Shown here one piece after another: positions 1-5,940 of a stretch of DNA of 7,439 nt. Location of the stretch: assembly GCA_003170875.1 (NCBI GenBank), contig PMYJ01000182.1, forward strand, positions 1 through 7,439, in the 5' to 3' direction. This DNA is from Candidatus Dormiibacterota bacterium. Its GTDB lineage: Bacteria; Chloroflexota; Dormibacteria; Aeolococcales; Aeolococcaceae. Numbering within the stretch: the first letter of the stretch is position 1; each line of letters begins with the position of its first letter. The notes under the pieces are model-generated. The model was given only the letters and a program-made list of their open reading frames with translations, did no database searches and was not told where the DNA came from. A program made the translations under genes and the position numbers.

Positions 1-1790
1 GCGTACACGGCCTCGCCGATCTTCTGGATCTCAGCCTGGAGTGCGTCGTGTGCCGTCTTCAGCGCGGCGTCGTCGTTCTTGGCGATGGCGTCACGGACCG
101 CGGCGACCTTGGCCTCGATGTCGGTCCTGAGCTCGGCGGGGAGCTTGTCGCCCGCGTCCTTGAGAGCCTTCTCGGCCTGGTAGGCGAGGTGCTCCGACCG
201 GTTCTTGACCTCGATGGCCTCGGTCTTCTGGCGATCCTCCTCGGCGTGTGCCTCGGCCTCCTTGACCATCCGCTCCACCTCGTTCTTCTGGAGGGTGGTC
301 GAGCCGGTGATGGTCACCTTGTTCTGCTTGCCAGTGCCGCGGTCATGCGCGGTGACGTTGAGGATGCCGTTGGCGTCGATGTCGAAGGTGACCTCGATCT
401 GTGGCACTCCGCGCGGCGACGGCGGGATCCCATCCAGGGTGAATGTCCCCAGGATGCGGTTGTCTCGTGCCAGCGGCCGCTCGCCCTGCAGGACGACGAT
501 CTCCACGCTCGGCTGCGCGTCCGAGGCGGTCGAGAAGACCTGCGACTTGGCGGTGGGGATGGTGGTGTTGCGCTCGATGAGCTTGGTGTTGACCTCTCCC
601 TCGGTCATGATCCCAAGCGAGAGCGGGGTGACGTCGAGGAGCAGGACGTCCTTGACCTCGCCCTTGAGCACGCCGGCCTGGATGGCGGCGCCGATCGCCA
701 CCACCTCGTCGGGGTTGACCCCGCGGTTGGCGTCCTTGCCGCTGAGTTCCTTGACCAGGGCCTGGATCACCGGCATCCGGGTCGAACCGCCGACCAGGAT
801 GACCTCGTCGAGGTCCTTGACGCTCATGTGCGCGTCGGCCAGCGCATCCTGGAAGGGCTTGCGGCAGCGCGCGGTGAGATCCTCGGTGAGCTGCTCAAAC
901 TTCGGCCGCGACAGCGTGATGTCGAGGTGCTTGGGACCAGATGCGTCGGCGGTGATGAAGGGGAGGTTGACTTGCGTCTCCTGGCGCTGGGAGAGCTCGA
1001 TCTTGGCCTTCTCGGCGGCCTCGGTCAGGCGCTGCAGGGCCTGGGCGTCACCGCGCAGGTCGATCCCCTGGTCACGCTTGAATTCATCCGCAAGCCAGTC
1101 CACGATTCGGCGGTCGTAGTCGTCACCGCCGAGGTGGGTGTCACCGTTGGTGGACTTGACCTCGAAGACCCCCTCGCCGACCTCCAGGATTGAGACGTCG
1201 AAGGTGCCGCCACCCAGGTCGAAGACGAGGATCTTCTCGTTCTCCTTGTTCTCCAGCCCGTAGGCGAGCGCGGCCGCGGTCGGCTCGTTGATGATCCGGA
1301 GCACGTTGAGGCCCGCGATCTGGCCGGCGTTCTTGGTCGCCTGGCGCTGGGCGTCGTTGAAGTAGGCGGGGACGGTGATGACCGCGTCGGTCACCTTCTC
1401 GCCGAGGTAGGCCTCCGCGTCGGTCTTGAGCTTCTGCAGCACCATCGCGGAGATCTGCTCGGGGGTGTGGTGCTCACCGGCGACGTCCACCTCGACGCGG
1501 CCGTCCTTGCCCGCGATCACCTTGTAGGGGACCTGGTGGGCCTCGGTGCCGACCTCGCTGAGCAGCCGGCCCATGAATCGTTTGATGGAGTAGATCGTGT
1601 TGTTGGGGTTCACCGCCGCCTGGCGCCGGGCCAGTGTCCCGACGAGGCGCTCCCCGCCGCGCGTGAATGCGACCACGGAGGGGGTGGTGCGACCGCCTTC
1701 GGCATTGGCGATGACGGTGGGCTCTCCGCCCTCCATCACGGCCACCACGCTGTTGGTGGTACCGAGATCGATGCCGACGGTCTTGGCCAT
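1..1790 (-). CDS. dnaK: Molecular chaperone DnaK (Hsp70), C-terminal end outside window
   Basis: ATP-dependent cytoplasmic chaperone that binds exposed hydrophobic segments and works with DnaJ and GrpE. I translated the minus strand through 596 codons without a break; the stop lies beyond the left edge. Visible landmarks: phosphate-1 loop GIDLGTTNS (residues 6-14), Lys70 in SIKRFMG, NDAQRQATKNAG (145-156), INEPTAAALAYG (167-178), phosphate-2 DLGGGTFDVS (191-200) with Thr196 at the position autophosphorylated in E. coli DnaK, adenosine motif ILVGGSTRMP (331-340), interdomain linker DVLLLDVTPLSLGI (381-394), the substrate-binding beta domain, then the charged helical lid (about 500 onward). Full family length is about 620-640, so roughly 30-40 residues are missing. 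The ATG at 1788-1790 follows a strong GGAGGG (1800-1805, 9-base spacing). The ATPase domain contains the diderm-type insert (about residues 75-97). No CIRCE or HAIR heat-shock operator is recognisable upstream. Identification is certain. Confidence 0.98.
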   Translation of the reverse strand, partial: MAKTVGIDLGTTNSVVAVMEGGEPTVIANAEGGRTTPSVVAFTRGGERLVGTLARRQAAVNPNNTIYSIKRFMGRLLSEVGTEAHQVPYKVIAGKDGRVEVDVAGEHHTPEQISAMVLQKLKTDAEAYLGEKVTDAVITVPAYFNDAQRQATKNAGQIAGLNVLRIINEPTAAALAYGLENKENEKILVFDLGGGTFDVSILEVGEGVFEVKSTNGDTHLGGDDYDRRIVDWLADEFKRDQGIDLRGDAQALQRLTEAAEKAKIELSQRQETQVNLPFITADASGPKHLDITLSRPKFEQLTEDLTARCRKPFQDALADAHMSVKDLDEVILVGGSTRMPVIQALVKELSGKDANRGVNPDEVVAIGAAIQAGVLKGEVKDVLLLDVTPLSLGIMTEGEVNTKLIERNTTIPTAKSQVFSTASDAQPSVEIVVLQGERPLARDNRILGTFTLDGIPPSPRGVPQIEVTFDIDANGILNVTAHDRGTGKQNKVTITGSTTLQKNEVERMVKEAEAHAEEDRQKTEAIEVKNRSEHLAYQAEKALKDAGDKLPAELRTDIEAKVAAVRDAIAKNDDAALKTAHDALQAEIQKIGEAVY

Positions 1791-1857
1791 TGGTTGGGAC
1801 CCTCCAGAAGGTGAGCGAAACTGTGCTGAACCGGGAAGCGGCCTCTTAGCCCGCCCC

Positions 1858-1888
1858 GCGCCGGTCACTTCCCCGTGTACCTCGGCGC
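1858..1888 (-). terminator. Stem-loop between pcm and dnaK, possible terminator
   Basis: The arms GCGCCGGT (1858-1865) and ACCTCGGCGC (1879-1888) pair over 8 base pairs with a 2-base bulge and a 13-base loop. The structure lies 10 bases past the pcm stop and upstream of the dnaK ribosome binding site. It could end or attenuate pcm transcription before dnaK. There is no T-tract on the minus strand, so a classical intrinsic terminator is not demonstrated. In GC-rich DNA such hairpins also occur by chance. Confidence 0.25.
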
Positions 1889-1897
1889 CCGCCCATG

Positions 1898-2557
1898 CTA
1901 AACGCCGGGACGGTCAGAGGGTGGGCCTCCCTCGTGGTAACCGTCGGCTCCGATCAGGGGCACGAAGCGGCACGGGCCGAGATTCTCCGACGTCCATCTG
2001 CCACCGCTCATCCGGACCCGGGTCAGCTCCTCGCCCTCGGGCCCGCTGTGGATGGGCAGCACCAGACGGCCACCCTCGCGAAGCTGGCGGGCCAGCGCCA
2101 CCGGCAGGCGCGGGGCGGCCGCCCCGACGGCGATGGCGTCGAAGGGGGCCCGGTCGGGAAGGCCGACGCTGCCGTCGGAGGCCACCACCTCCACGTCCAC
2201 GCCGAGGCGCTCGAGCCGCTGGGCGGCCTGGTTGGCCAGCTCCGGGATCCGCTCCACGCTGATGACCCGAGCGCCGCACGCCGCCATCACCGCCGCCTGA
2301 TAGCCGCTCCCGGTGCCGATGTCCAGAGCGATCTCGCCGGCCCGCAGCTGAAGGGCCTCGATGATGATCGCCACCATCAGCGGCTGGGAGATGGTCTGGC
2401 CGGCACCGATGGGGAGGGCACGGTCCGCGTACGCCTCCTCGCGGTCATCGGGCAGGACGTACTCCTCCCGCGGCACCGCCGCCATCGCGGCGAGCACAGC
2501 CTCGTCCCGGACCCCGCCGGCGCGGAGCCGCTCGATCATCTCCGCGGCCGTGTGCAC
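1898..2557 (-). CDS. pcm: Protein-L-isoaspartate O-methyltransferase
   Basis: Cytosolic SAM-dependent repair enzyme. It methylates isoaspartyl residues formed by ageing of Asp/Asn so that they can revert to normal Asp. The 219-residue product has the usual family length. Diagnostic motifs: RDEAVLAAMAAVPREEYV (17-34), the family signature GQTISQP (53-59), SAM-binding motif I LDIGTGSGYQAA (78-89), the acidic end of strand 2 in SVER (100-103), ASDG (126-129), APFDAIAVGAAAPRLP (137-152), LREGGRLVLPI (159-169) and the closing PCRFVPLIGADGY (195-207). The start is uncertain: the GTG at 2557 has GAGAGG only 1-2 bases away, and the ATG at 2539 (residue 7) also lacks well-spaced Shine-Dalgarno sequence. 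Homologues usually have a few more N-terminal residues. It lies 68 bases after the small membrane protein gene and upstream of dnaK on the same strand. Confidence 0.95.
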   Translation of the reverse strand: MHTAAEMIERLRAGGVRDEAVLAAMAAVPREEYVLPDDREEAYADRALPIGAGQTISQPLMVAIIIEALQLRAGEIALDIGTGSGYQAAVMAACGARVISVERIPELANQAAQRLERLGVDVEVVASDGSVGLPDRAPFDAIAVGAAAPRLPVALARQLREGGRLVLPIHSGPEGEELTRVRMSGGRWTSENLGPCRFVPLIGADGYHEGGPPSDRPGV

Positions 2558-2625
2558 GCCTCTCGTGGTACCACTCGGGCGCGACCTGCTGCCACATCGC
2601 CCGTCTGAGGGGGGAGCCTGCGCCG

Positions 2626-2865
2626 CTACTCTGGTCGGTAATCCCGCTGCCCGGTCTGGTCGTCGAACCAGACCCGCATTCGCCGCCCCGTCTCCGGGTC
2701 GATGAAGATCTCCGCGGTCGGGCGCGCCCCGCCGACAGCCGGCCCGCGGCCGCCCCCGCCGCCGCCCCGGTAGCGCTCCCAGCCAACCACGGCTCCCACC
2801 ACGATCAGGACCAGGAGGGCGACGCCCACCATCAGCTCCACGAGCACGATGGCCCCGGTTGCCAT
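2626..2865 (-). CDS. Small single-pass membrane protein with duplicated DxxTGxR tail motif
   Basis: A 79-residue protein I cannot assign to a named family. Residues about 4-28 are a continuous hydrophobic segment (for example ALLVLIVVGAVVGW), probably one transmembrane helix. WERYR and a glycine run (34-39) follow, then a polar tail. The tail holds two adjacent 12-residue units, DPETGRRMRVWF (56-67) and DDQTGQRDYRPE (68-79), sharing D, TG and R at matching positions. The pattern resembles short DP.TG.R repeats in small bacterial membrane proteins of unknown role. The positive WERYR after the helix suggests the tail is cytoplasmic. The ATG at 2863-2865 follows GAGGAGG with 8-base spacing, a strong site. 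The start is 27 bases after the YbjQ-family stop, so the two are almost certainly co-transcribed. The real start, good ribosome site and residue pattern argue for a genuine gene. Confidence 0.75.
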   Translation of the reverse strand: MATGAIVLVELMVGVALLVLIVVGAVVGWERYRGGGGGGRGPAVGGARPTAEIFIDPETGRRMRVWFDDQTGQRDYRPE

Positions 2866-2892
2866 GCCAGACGCCTCCTCAGCGCCGCGCGA

Positions 2893-3231
2893 TCAGCCGG
2901 CCGCTGCTCCCGTCACCGCCTCGACCACCTGGGCCGTGCCGTAGGCGACGATCTCGCTCATGTTGTTGCCGATCTCGGAGGAGTCGAACCGCATCATGGT
3001 CACCGCGTTGGCGCCCATGGCGGTGGCGTTCTGCACCATCCGGTCGACCGCCTGGCGCCGGGCATCCTCGAGGAGCTTCACGTAGGAGCCGACCTCTCCG
3101 CCGACGATACTGCGGAAGCCGGCGGCGATGTTGCCCCCGAGGCCACGGGTGCGGACGGTGAGACCGAAGACCTGCCCGAGTGTCTGGGTGACCCGGGTGC
3201 CGGGGATGTTCTCGGTGGTGGTGACGATCAT
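2893..3231 (-). CDS. YbjQ/UPF0145 family protein (putative heavy-metal-binding domain)
   Basis: A 112-residue protein of the YbjQ (UPF0145) family, small cytosolic proteins that form oligomers and are annotated as putative heavy-metal-binding domains without an established biochemical role. Family features visible here: N-terminal VTTTENIPG (3-11), QVFGLTVRTRGLG (20-32), the central FRSIVGGEVGSYVKLLEDAR (39-58), the helix with MGANAV (72-77), a strand MMRFDSSEIG (79-88) and the closing EIVAYGTAQVV (93-103). Length matches the family (about 105-115). It contains no cysteine, so any metal binding would not use thiols. The ATG at 3229-3231 has GGAAGG about 13 bases upstream, longer than usual spacing. 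It is first in a tight cluster with the small membrane protein (27-base gap) and pcm. Confidence 0.9.
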   Translation of the reverse strand: MIVTTTENIPGTRVTQTLGQVFGLTVRTRGLGGNIAAGFRSIVGGEVGSYVKLLEDARRQAVDRMVQNATAMGANAVTMMRFDSSEIGNNMSEIVAYGTAQVVEAVTGAAAG

Positions 3232-3255
3232 GAGATCAGAATAGCCTTCCGTTGG

Positions 3256-3278
3256 CCCTCCCGACGGGTGGGGGAGGG
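3256..3278 (-). terminator. Perfect 7-bp stem-loop after the cytochrome c'-like gene
   Basis: CCCTCCC (3256-3262) and GGGAGGG (3272-3278) form a perfect 7-base-pair stem with a 9-base loop. It lies 2 bases past the stop of the minus-strand gene at 3281-3703 and just upstream of the YbjQ-family gene. It may end the first transcript or reduce read-through. No T-run follows, so termination is inferred from position only. Confidence 0.3.
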
Positions 3279-3280
3279 GC

Positions 3281-3703
3281 TCAGTGAGGCGTCAGGTCGA
3301 GGTCCGGCGGCGCACTCTCCGGCAGCTTCCAGACGATGAATCCCTTCTCCCAGCGTCGGTGGAATTCGTTGGTCGCGTCCACCGCCTCGTGCACCCGGCG
3401 CTCGAACGTGTCGAGGTCCTCGGCCGCGACGGCGGCGAGGAGCGGCTGCACGTCCTCGTGGAGGAACTCGGCGATGTCGTCCGCGTACTTGGGCCGGGTG
3501 ATCGTGCAGAGGTCAAAGAGCTTGCTCATCTCGGTGAGCTGCCAGCGGGCGAGCCGCCAGTGGCCTGCCCGGGCCGAGTAGACGGCACGCCAGAGGCGGT
3601 TGGCGATCTCCGGCATCAGCCGGGCCAGCCCGGGTTGGAGGCGGGTCAACTCCTCGGGGCTCAGCCGTTCGGGATTGGCAGGCTTGCCTGCGCTTTCGGC
3701 CAT
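3281..3703 (-). CDS. Helical protein resembling the cytochrome c'-type bundle but lacking CxxCH
   Basis: A 140-residue, soluble, mostly helical protein without signal peptide. From memory, its layout matches a group of bacterial cytochrome c'-like proteins: a helix reading roughly H..KLWFAG.A.NW.LA.YEL.EL, a middle with Pro, a helix A.....D...F, then CNACH and GFIV...P. Here: RLWRAVYSARAGHWRLARWQ (36-55) then LTEMSKLF (56-63), RPKYADDIAEFL (70-81), LLAAVAAEDLDTF (88-100), TNEFH (111-115) and GFIVWKLPES (121-130). At the heme site both cysteines are absent (T111, F114) while the histidine (H115) remains. The only cysteine is C66. Covalent heme and an export signal are thus both lacking, suggesting a cytoplasmic, heme-free role that I cannot name. 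The ATG at 3701-3703 is preferred because an upstream extension in this frame would run into the divergent kelch gene. A weak TACACT -10-like box lies 9 bases upstream. The CDS is likely; the family link is moderate. Confidence 0.7.
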   Translation of the reverse strand: MAESAGKPANPERLSPEELTRLQPGLARLMPEIANRLWRAVYSARAGHWRLARWQLTEMSKLFDLCTITRPKYADDIAEFLHEDVQPLLAAVAAEDLDTFERRVHEAVDATNEFHRRWEKGFIVWKLPESAPPDLDLTPH

Positions 3704-3813
3704 CGTCCAGCGAGTGTATCCGGCGCGCGCGCCCCGGACGGTTCCGCAGGGGCCGTCCTCATCCCGCCTGACCCGCCGGGAACCTGGCGCGGGGTATCCG
3801 CGTAGGGGACGGT
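3704..3813. promoter_or_regulatory. Divergent intergenic region with GC palindrome
   Basis: These 110 bases separate two genes that start in opposite directions, so both promoters should lie here. A perfect 12-base palindrome GGCGCGCGCGCC occupies 3722-3733, a possible operator. For the minus gene, TACACT sits 9 bases before the ATG with no convincing -35. For the plus gene, GGAAC (3779-3783) and CGTA (3801-3804) are 17 bases apart, resembling an ECF-sigma promoter, but that -10 would leave almost no leader and would exclude the GGGGA ribosome site from the mRNA. The promoter boxes are tentative; the divergent layout is certain. Confidence 0.4.
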
Positions 3814-5703
3814 ATGGACGTGATACCGACACGAGCTGGCCGCCTGCGCAGCGGGGCGGGTGCCCTGGTGATCTCATTGGCCGTGGTCGCCGCCGTGACG
3901 GCCGGCTACTTCGGCCTTCGTCACGTCGCCGCACCGGGCAACGGGGGCCCCGTGGCTCGGACCGGCGCAGCCATGGCCTACGACCCGGCCACCGGGGATC
4001 TGGTCATGTTCGGCGGCACCGCCGGCGACGGGCAGACGCTCGCCGACACCTGGCTCTGGAACGGTTCCGGCTGGTCCCCGGCGGGTCCGGCCGACAGCCC
4101 GCCCGCGCGCTACGGCGCCGAGATGGCCTGGGACCCGCAGAGCCAGCGGGTCATCCTGCTCGGAGGGACGGGCGGGAATGGCTGCTCCACCGGGAGCGGG
4201 TCGTCTGGCACCGTGACCGGCTCCGCCGGAACTGTGAACACCACGGGAGGCTGCACCCAACTCCAGGACGCGTGGGCCTGGGATGGCAGCGACTGGGCTG
4301 AGATCGCGCTCGGTCATGGAACCGGCCAGCTCGGTGACTACACGCTGGCCGGGGCCTCCCTGGCCACCGATCCGACCACCGGGAAGCTCATCCTCGTCAC
4401 CGCCGATTCGCCGGCCTCCGGCCCCGTCCCGCTCCCCGCCATCTACAACTCCGGTGGCGCCTCCCCCGAGGCCCCACCTGTGTCGAGCGCCTCCGCCGTC
4501 AGCGGCAGCGGCAGCGCCTCGGGCTCGACAGCAAGCGGCGCGGGCGTCTGCATCGGCGTTGGAGGTGGGCCCTGCGGCTCTCCGGTCGCGCTGCCCTCGG
4601 CCACCGCCGGAACCTCCCCGGTGCAGACCGCCTGCCCGCTCGACGGGAGCTGCGAATCGCCCGCTTGTCCCGTCCCACCGGTGGCGCAGTCCACCAGCGC
4701 CTGCCCGATCTCCTGCGGCACCGCGATGATCGCCTGCCCGATCTGTCCCGTGACGGCCAGCCCCGACCCGGGGGTCGCGACCCCGGCGATCGCGCCTGTC
4801 TGCGGGATCTGCCCCGGCATCCCGGCGATGGGCAGTCCCTCGACCGGCACCGAGGTCATCTGCTCGAATTGCCCCCTGGAGACATCCTGCCCCACCCTGG
4901 CCGCGACGCTCACCTGGGTGTTCGACGGCAGCAGCTTCCAACTCGCCGACTCCTCCGCCACCGACTCGCCGGCATCGGGTGGTGAGCTCGCCTGGTTCCC
5001 CGGTCCGGGACTCCTGGTGGACGAGGGTCCCGACCTGAGCGCCGTCGCCGGTGGCGTGGCCATCGCCTGCCCCTACGACGCTCCGTGTCCAATGATCCCG
5101 GCAGTCCAGGACTGGCAGTGGATCGGGAGCGGCTGGACGCCCGTGCAGGACGTGCAGGCCAGCGTCGGTGCCCCCTACTTTGAGGCGCCGCCGGTCGCCG
5201 ACACGGCGGCGGGAGAGGTGGTCGGCCTTGACGCCACCGGCGCCCTGTGGGTCTCGACCAACCCGGCGACCGGCTGGGTGAAGGCGTCGCCTGCCGACGC
5301 ACCTGCGCCGCGCTCCCAGCCCGCCCTGGCGTACGACGACGCCACCTCCCAGGTGGTGCTCTTCGGCGGACAGCTCGTCGGGTCGACTTCAGCCGCCGGC
5401 GAGGTGCTGGGTGACACCTGGACCTGGGACGGCACCAGCTGGACCGAGCAGGCGGGCGGCGCACCCACATCCACGCCGTCAGCCACGCCCGTGCCCATCG
5501 CGTCCGGTGTCCCGTCCCTGCCTCCGCTGCCGTCCGCCTCCGCCGTCACGTCCCCGTTCCCGACACCGCAAGCATCGGCACCGGCCTCGCCATCGGCCGC
5601 GGCCACTCCAACTGCCACGGCCACAGCCAAGACCACCGCCACGCCTACGGCCACCGCCACGGCGGCAGCCGGCGCCCAGCCGCCGATCGCCCCGACCACC
5701 TGA
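3814..5703 (+). CDS. Membrane-anchored or secreted kelch-type beta-propeller protein with Cys-rich insertions
   Basis: A 629-residue protein with an N-terminal hydrophobic segment (about residues 15-38) acting as signal peptide or anchor; the rest should be outside the membrane. I count about six kelch-like blades (48-96, 97-169, 176-386, 387-450, 453-497, 498-552). They show the pattern A.AYD..T...V.FGG ... DTW.W.G..W, clearest in AMAYDPATGDLVMFGG (53-68) with ADTWLWNGSGW (77-87), and ALAYDDATSQVVLFGG (504-519) with LGDTWTWDGTSW (532-543). Blades 2, 3 and 4 carry insertions between the GG strand and the W.W strand, and all 18 cysteines fall there. Blade 3 alone holds 14, including three CxxC pairs (308/311, 330/333, 350/353). 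From residue 548 the tail is rich in Ser, Thr, Pro and Ala, like a glycosylated linker. ATG at 3814 follows GGGGA at 5-base spacing. Ligand and function are unknown; kelch propellers usually bind proteins or sugars. The same frame continues coding-like beyond the TGA. Confidence 0.85.
   Translation: MDVIPTRAGRLRSGAGALVISLAVVAAVTAGYFGLRHVAAPGNGGPVARTGAAMAYDPATGDLVMFGGTAGDGQTLADTWLWNGSGWSPAGPADSPPARYGAEMAWDPQSQRVILLGGTGGNGCSTGSGSSGTVTGSAGTVNTTGGCTQLQDAWAWDGSDWAEIALGHGTGQLGDYTLAGASLATDPTTGKLILVTADSPASGPVPLPAIYNSGGASPEAPPVSSASAVSGSGSASGSTASGAGVCIGVGGGPCGSPVALPSATAGTSPVQTACPLDGSCESPACPVPPVAQSTSACPISCGTAMIACPICPVTASPDPGVATPAIAPVCGICPGIPAMGSPSTGTEVICSNCPLETSCPTLAATLTWVFDGSSFQLADSSATDSPASGGELAWFPGPGLLVDEGPDLSAVAGGVAIACPYDAPCPMIPAVQDWQWIGSGWTPVQDVQASVGAPYFEAPPVADTAAGEVVGLDATGALWVSTNPATGWVKASPADAPAPRSQPALAYDDATSQVVLFGGQLVGSTSAAGEVLGDTWTWDGTSWTEQAGGAPTSTPSATPVPIASGVPSLPPLPSASAVTSPFPTPQASAPASPSAAATPTATATAKTTATPTATATAAAGAQPPIAPTT
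5602..5673 (+). repeat. Imperfect 36-base tandem repeat in the Ala/Thr/Pro tail
   Basis: Two 12-codon units encode ATPTATATAKTT (residues 597-608) and ATPTATATAAAG (609-620). The first nine residues are identical in both, but several codons differ at silent third positions, so either the duplication is old or the low-complexity sequence is kept by selection on the protein. The unit lies in the Ser/Thr/Pro/Ala linker just before the TGA. Confidence 0.6.
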
Positions 5704-5940
5704 GCCCGGCGTCTCCCCAAGACAGCGGGGCTCACCACAACGCCGGTCCCCATCGAAACGTACTACTGGGGCCCCACGTCGGGTCTCCAGGACCTCGGGG
5801 CCAACTTCTCGGTGGCCGCGCCCTGGACCCCGACACCCACCGAAGCATCGCCGGGCAGCTCCGTGACCCCCACTCCCGGCCAGGAGACGCACCCCTCTCA
5901 GCAGTGGCGGGTCTTCGCCGGGCAGGCCCTCACCTCTTGA
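5704..5940 (+). pseudogene. In-frame coding-like extension of the kelch gene beyond its TGA
   Basis: Directly after the TGA at 5701-5703 the same frame stays open for 78 codons to a second TGA at 5938-5940. G or C is at the third position in 67 of the 78 codons, as expected for a real gene in this genome. The product looks like a continuation of the tail: it contains TTTPVPIETYYWGPTSGLQD, ANFSVAAPWTPTPTEASPG and QQWRVFAGQALTS, with the same Thr-Pro-Ser linker flavour. No ATG or TTG exists in this frame; the only GTGs are internal with no clear ribosome site, so an independent gene is unlikely. I read it as the separated 3' end of the kelch gene, cut off by a nonsense change, translated by UGA read-through, or created by a base error. 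Type 'pseudogene' is used for lack of a better term. Confidence 0.55.

Noticed and set aside
48..1193. Long plus-strand open frames opposite dnaK
   Set aside because: They mirror the unbroken, fully recognisable dnaK frame; high third-position GC keeps opposite-strand frames open, and the products resemble nothing known.
1791..1857. CIRCE or HAIR heat-shock operator upstream of dnaK
   Set aside because: Only a loose half-site (TTCAGCAC) is present; no matching inverted half follows at the required spacing.
2558..2597. Alternative pcm N terminus from an ATG at 2597 in another frame (MWQQVAPEWYHERR), which would need a frameshift
   Set aside because: The residues faintly resemble longer pcm N termini, but the annotated frame already contains the conserved first helix and no specific shift site can be shown.
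1895..2608. Plus-strand open frame opposite pcm
   Set aside because: pcm on the minus strand contains every family motif, so this is a shadow frame.
3874..4941. 355-codon minus-strand open frame opposite the kelch gene
   Set aside because: It has no recognisable domain and is compositionally biased to Gly, Arg and Ala, as expected of an antisense shadow of a GC-rich gene with clear kelch blades.
5713..5730. LPKTAG after the TGA as a sortase signal
   Set aside because: No hydrophobic segment and basic tail follow it, so the sorting-signal architecture is absent.
5701..5733. Selenocysteine insertion at the TGA with a downstream hairpin (GAGCCC/GGGCTC)
   Set aside because: The stem is short with a 20-base loop, the residue would lie in a low-complexity linker with no redox motif, and no selenocysteine machinery is visible.
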